Translations under genes and position numbers: made by a program | Notes under the pieces: generated by a model | Databases searched by the model: none | What the model was told of the DNA's origin: nothing | What the model saw: the letters and a program-made list of their open reading frames with translations, nothing else | Shown here: piece after piece, positions 59,540 to 64,000 of the stretch | How the letters are laid out: each line of letters begins with the position of its first letter | Position numbering within the stretch: position 1 is the stretch's first letter | NCBI GenBank assembly: GCA_014338405.1 | Contig: JTDE01001946.1 | Span: 53,206 to 117,205 of the forward strand | Length of the DNA stretch: 64,000 nt | From: Paragonimus skrjabini miyazakii | Taxonomy: Eukaryota; Platyhelminthes; Trematoda; Plagiorchiida; Troglotrematidae | Reading direction: 5' to 3'

Positions 59540-62500
59540 ACAAAGTGTATATACTGTTCTTCCCATGTAAGCTTTTCGTATACAGGTTCTCCTGCCACAT
59601 CATCTACCCTCCAGGTGACTAGAATGTTAACAATGGAACAGTCAGTCGTACAGTTCTCTATCTTTGGTTATGGAATGATACGGCGATGCGTTTTTTTCTG
59701 CTGAAAACAATGGTGAAGAACTCAGAGTTCTCAGAACCCAGGTTCCTCAAGGTCACTACCAATTAACCATAAAAACGGAGCATTCGCTTTGCCTGCCTTG
59801 TTCAGAACCTACAATGCTATAAGCTTATGTGTATTACAATGGTTCAGGGCATTAGCGGTCTACCAATATGTGAACCAATATTCTGCCTCTACCTTCTTTT
59901 TAGTGGTCACATACGTAAACATACAGCGGCAGCGTGAGTTACGTGTGGAACAGCATTCTAACAGACTTCTGGCGTCAATGTAGAGCTCGACGGAAGACGT
60001 CAAGTAACGACAGCCACTGGCTGTATGAATCAAAAAAAGCTACCTTGTAAAACCTCTAAAACATCTGAAAAAAGTATACTCATTGCATCCAGCGGTATAA
60101 TGATTAGTATGTTCCAGAGAAGTGGTAGACGTTCTCAGGCTTACCAGTGTTCTATGGACAGGATAGCATGGACAGGTGAACACGTAAACAAGTATACTAT
60201 GCAGAATGTACATTCTATCACAGCAATTGAATTAGACGTAAGGTTTGTTAACCTGATATGCATACCGTCGTTTTCACAGGCTTTTAATGTGCACATTGTC
60301 ACTGGACTATCTTTGAAGCCGTTATTTTATGTAATTATTTGATGTAATTCCCTACCCGCTTATTCCGCTTTTACTCATTAATGTATTTCCTACGAACAAA
60401 TAAAGCGCTGTCCACTTTTCCTGCGTTCGGTTATGTGTTGGCGGAACTAAATATGTTGTTAGGCGTATCAGCTCAGTTCAGAGCCTGCAGCTTTTATTGG
60501 ATGAAATTATTACTAAGAGATGACATCTCAATGATAGTTCTGCACATCATGCTCAACAGTATCCTAGATATCTTGCAATACTTAATGCCAGCTATTTGGT
60601 CGGGTTTCTGAAAAGAAATAAACGACCGGCAGGTCAGCAAACTGACAGAAACAAAAGGCCATTTGACAAGAAAAACCTGTGAACGGATGAACTGGCTATT
60701 GATTTGAAAGTCAAATAAACAAACGGATCCAAATGTTTCTCACCAGAATTTTCTAAAGAAACTGTAGGGGTTTCATACCAACTACCGATTGAGTTATTCG
60801 GTTAGTGTATCACACACCACAAAGGTGCTAACTGCAAGAAAACGGCGCACACAACAACAATTGCTCTTGAAGAGCACCTAGACTTTACTCGATTTCATGC
60901 ACTTATGTAACAGATGGACTTTTCGTAAAGCTAGTTTTCACGCGAACGGAAGCCCAATTTGATTACCGTTGTTGACGCTCCACTCAGGGTGTTCTTGCCT
61001 GTCTGGTTCATTCCAATCTGTTATCGGTTTTTGGAACAACCAGGAACGTTTTTCAGACTACACCGATTCATTTGGAAGCATTGATGGAAAGAGAGAGAAG
61101 CCACTCAAAATTCCCATTGAGACTGACACTCAGTCCCCAACCATCGGTTCGTGGCGCAAAATATTTTCCTACAAGCGTTTAACTAATCCAATTTAATGGT
61201 CAATTCTCATCACAATTGGCTCTGGCACTCTTCAGAGTGCAGTTGCTTCTTGCTGTCATTTCATCCTCGTCAGTTCAAGTCAACAACTTTTAAACAACTA
61301 TACGTAAATGCAGCGTTAGTTGCTAAACACCGTAATGCATTTTTGTCGACAATCTTACTAGAGAGTGTGCCCGGACAGCAAAATTGGTCATAGTTTCGGA
61401 GTCTGTCTGGAGACACGTTCAACTATGTTCTGGCTTTTCGAAAGGTAATTAACATAAGGAACATTCAGATGTGTTCATTTCTTTGAGTAAATGGTTAACC
61501 TTTGGCTTCATCTCCCTCAATTAGGCAATTATATTTAATTTGGACAATATTATGGCGCGGTCATTTAAATTTGGTGACAAATTCATCAGAGTTAGTAACC
61601 TACCTTTTGTGTCAGATGTCTGAAGTCTCACTTTATCTAACGTCACTTAAATTGTCGACATATCAGTACACGCTTGCTGCCAGCAAGAAACAATTTTCAC
61701 CTGCTATTTCACCGGATCTCTCTAGGAGATTTTGTACGTTTTGCAGGACTATTAAACCACCCGTCACGTGTAAATAAACATAATGGTTACTGTTGAATTA
61801 ACTGCATATCTGTGTTAGTGAATTGTTTCGTCTGACACTGACCGTGTTTACTAAGTTATTCACAAAATTTATTAGGATAGAATTTATGAAGTTAAAAATT
61901 TTGCTAACCAGATTCTCTGAGTTGACAGCCCTTCGTTTACTGATGACATGATTACGTAAAATGATAGGAATTCGCATGGAGAAGCACAGAAAAACTTACT
62001 GGGTTCTTGTCCGGAGGTCGTAATTTTCACGAATTTTCTACTTCCGTTTGTTGGCGATTGATACCTCATAATTAGATTTGGCATAATTGAGTGGCACCTG
62101 TTCTATCTCCCAACCACAAGGTCAGTTCAAACGGACACTCAACTGAAAGGAGAAATTCCATATAGTGAGACCTTGAACTAGCAACCACAAACACCATGTT
62201 TGACATGTAATGTGCCAGCAATCAGGCCAGTGAATGAACAAGTATCAAGTGGTTGTTTGCCCGTGCATTAGTCATTCCGGGTTTGCTGACCAGTGCATGA
62301 TCCAGAGGACAGTACATCACTTAACATCATCTATAACTTCATCAAAAAGCAGAAAATTACTCAGCAAAACTTGTTTTAGGGCAACCTTTTTGTGATCGCT
62401 TTTAAACGTGAATCGCTTTCTTATAACCCAAGTCCTTTCTTTTTAATCAAACTTAGCTGCCGAGTTTGCTCAGAAATTGAGGAAAGATAACGCGTGCATT

Positions 62501-63465
62501 GTTTGTATTGCGTCTTAGTGTGTGACCTAAACTAGTGAGACCACTAACACACCAACAAGAGTATACATAAACGAGAATGTGTCTTCTCGCTTGGCGTGTT
62601 TATCTGGCCCTATACAGCAATGATACCAGGTGTTGATACTTAATGGCAGCCCAAGTGATCAAGTTATGTATATCGGGTTGAAGGCTGATCCTATGGTGGT
62701 TGATAGGACCTGTATTTATTGAGTAGCCACCTGCCACAATGACAAACAGTGCATAACAGCTAATACCATCAGCTAAAATGTTGATAAATAGCAGAAAAAC
62801 AATCATTAAGGATTACAACACAGTGAGTGGAAAAAGATACATCAAAACAAAAACAAGTATGTGTGAAAAAAACTTGTCAACAAGGTATGCATCCGTGTCC
62901 ACTGCTACGGAATATGAACACTCGTTTGGGCCACAAGATATGTCCAGTCATAATGAATCGCGGCTTCGAACAAACCAAACAAAAACCAAAGTGACCGAAA
63001 GAGGCAGTTGCGAAAACTGCTTCCTTCGCGACGGACAACTGAAAACGAAACCTCACTGTGAACCAAATTAAGAAAATACATTTAGTGAGATTTTCTGAAT
63101 CGCTTCGCACGCAATGGGGCCGTGTGGTTAGATGGTGAAAACCGTAGGAAACAGTTTGCGTGTGCTAAAATGTAATGGAGGCCACCGATTCAAACTGGAG
63201 TCACTAAGTCGACTGGACGAAAATGGTGACACTGGATCAAGTACAGGGTTGGATTAATTTTACAATAACAGAAGGGTACTAGAGATATTCACATCCAACT
63301 GCGGGAAGTTTTACACATCAGACTTCTCGCCGCGAATGGGTGAACAGCATATACCTGTCAAAATCGATACACATTTGTAGAGTACGTACCATTTAAAAAT
63401 GTTACCCATCCAATAACCTTGCATCAAAATATTCAAATGTAAACAGCCCCAAACAACTTACCTGA
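59540..63465. other. no supported gene
   Basis: No recognised gene or repeat. A stretch at 63115-63210 (+) has box A-like TGTGGTTAGATGG and a poor box B-like GATTCAAACTGG and might be a decayed tRNA-SINE; too weak to call. Confidence 0.5.
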
Positions 63466-63469
63466 TGTT

Positions 63470-63562
63470 AAAACCATTGGATAGTGCACCCTCTTGTCAT
63501 GACCGGGATTTGTACACCCATCAGTGTCATGAGGGCAGCCGCATTCTCAGTGACACCAAATT
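63470..63562 (-). mobile_element. hammerhead SINE head fragment, copy 5
   Basis: On the minus strand GGCTGCCCTCAT, then AAATCCCGG, AAGAGGG and TGCACTA align in order and spacing to GGTTGCCTCAT, TAGTCCCGG, CGAGGATA and TGCACTA of the copy at 15855-16012. It is the tRNA-like head plus the first stem I strand. The ribozyme core that should follow is not recognisable. Confidence 0.5.
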
Positions 63563-64000
63563 TCGTTAACTAATTACCTAGTAAGAACGAAAGATGAGTC
63601 AAGCATTTCACGTCGAATGGTGTTTGTTGAAGACCCTATGCGAATGTTAAATCTATGAACAATTTTGAGACGTTCAGCTTTTGTTAACAAGCTTACCAGC
63701 ACTTAGTAATAACTGTAATTAATACGGGGGCAGTGTTGATCTAATTGCCATTGTACTGCCTATGTACAGCGGTAGATATGCTTCCATAATTTATCCAGCA
63801 ACCACTCATGAATGATTCACTCTGTTTCCGAAGAACCTTCGCACTTGCCCGGAAAGGTAGAAACATTATACTGGAGCTTATTTGAGGACTCCTTGTAACC
63901 CACAAAACGTCAGTCGCTCATTCCTGTACAAAAATAATCCCAAATCTAGTGTCTTTTGTAAACCCATGGAAGAAATTTTTGTCATATTGAGACTACTCGT

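Noticed and set aside
59364..59603. Protein-coding gene on the minus strand
   Set aside because: The frame is a translation of the tRNA-SINE, including box B, and is a recurrent false gene in fluke annotations.
63115..63210. Additional tRNA-derived SINE on the plus strand
   Set aside because: Box A-like sequence is fair, but box B matches only about half of its positions and no second copy shares the flanks.
1..64000. CRISPR arrays, phage or bacterial operons
   Set aside because: No regularly spaced direct repeats, ribosome-binding sites or operon structure; the retroelement content is eukaryotic.

Overview
The window looks like repeat-rich nuclear DNA of a flatworm, most likely a trematode (fluke). 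The evidence is the combination of mobile elements: Penelope-like retroelements (PLEs) with GIY-YIG endonucleases and minimal hammerhead ribozymes, a tRNA-headed hammerhead SINE built like the schistosome Sm-alpha family, a Ty3/Gypsy pol relic of the kind common in flukes, a mariner element, and a second tRNA-derived SINE often mis-annotated as protein in fluke gene sets. It is a draft scaffold with N gaps at 11694-11793 and 24826-24955. I found no convincing host gene, tRNA, rRNA or CRISPR. The window is probably intergenic or part of a very large intron. Most open frames of 60-130 codons are what chance gives in DNA of this composition.

Layout. 0-11 kb: unassigned DNA with two decayed hammerhead SINEs (3.5 and 8.6 kb). 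11.0-12.1 kb: a mariner element with intact-looking inverted ends but an internally deleted, frameshifted transposase, and an N gap inside it that is probably an assembly artefact. 12.6 and 15.9 kb: two more hammerhead SINEs, the second the best preserved. 19.3 kb: a weak esterase-like open frame. 20.0-21.15 kb: a PLE 3' half with an uninterrupted frame of 319 codons, followed by a hammerhead. 29.2-30.3 kb: two decayed PLE endonuclease fragments. 33.3-33.8 kb: a non-LTR retrotransposon C-terminal fragment abutting a long perfect-register palindrome. 40.35-41.82 kb: a pair of direct repeats 1.3 kb apart. 44.8-48.6 kb: a PLE cluster with three endonuclease fragments on one strand, enclosed by direct repeats that both carry a hammerhead or its relic. 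52.5-55.2 kb: a 173-bp two-copy tandem repeat, a tRNA-SINE and a decayed Ty3/Gypsy RT-RNase H-integrase. 59.4 kb: a second tRNA-SINE copy. 63.5 kb: another hammerhead-SINE head.

The main theme is self-cleaving RNA in retroelements. Two unrelated element types here carry type I hammerhead motifs. In the SINEs the hammerhead follows pol III boxes and has a normal helix II. In the PLEs it lies about 90-150 nt downstream of the endonuclease on the same strand and has an 8-9 nt helix II segment that can form hardly any helix. All hammerhead calls come from hand folding and hand alignment.
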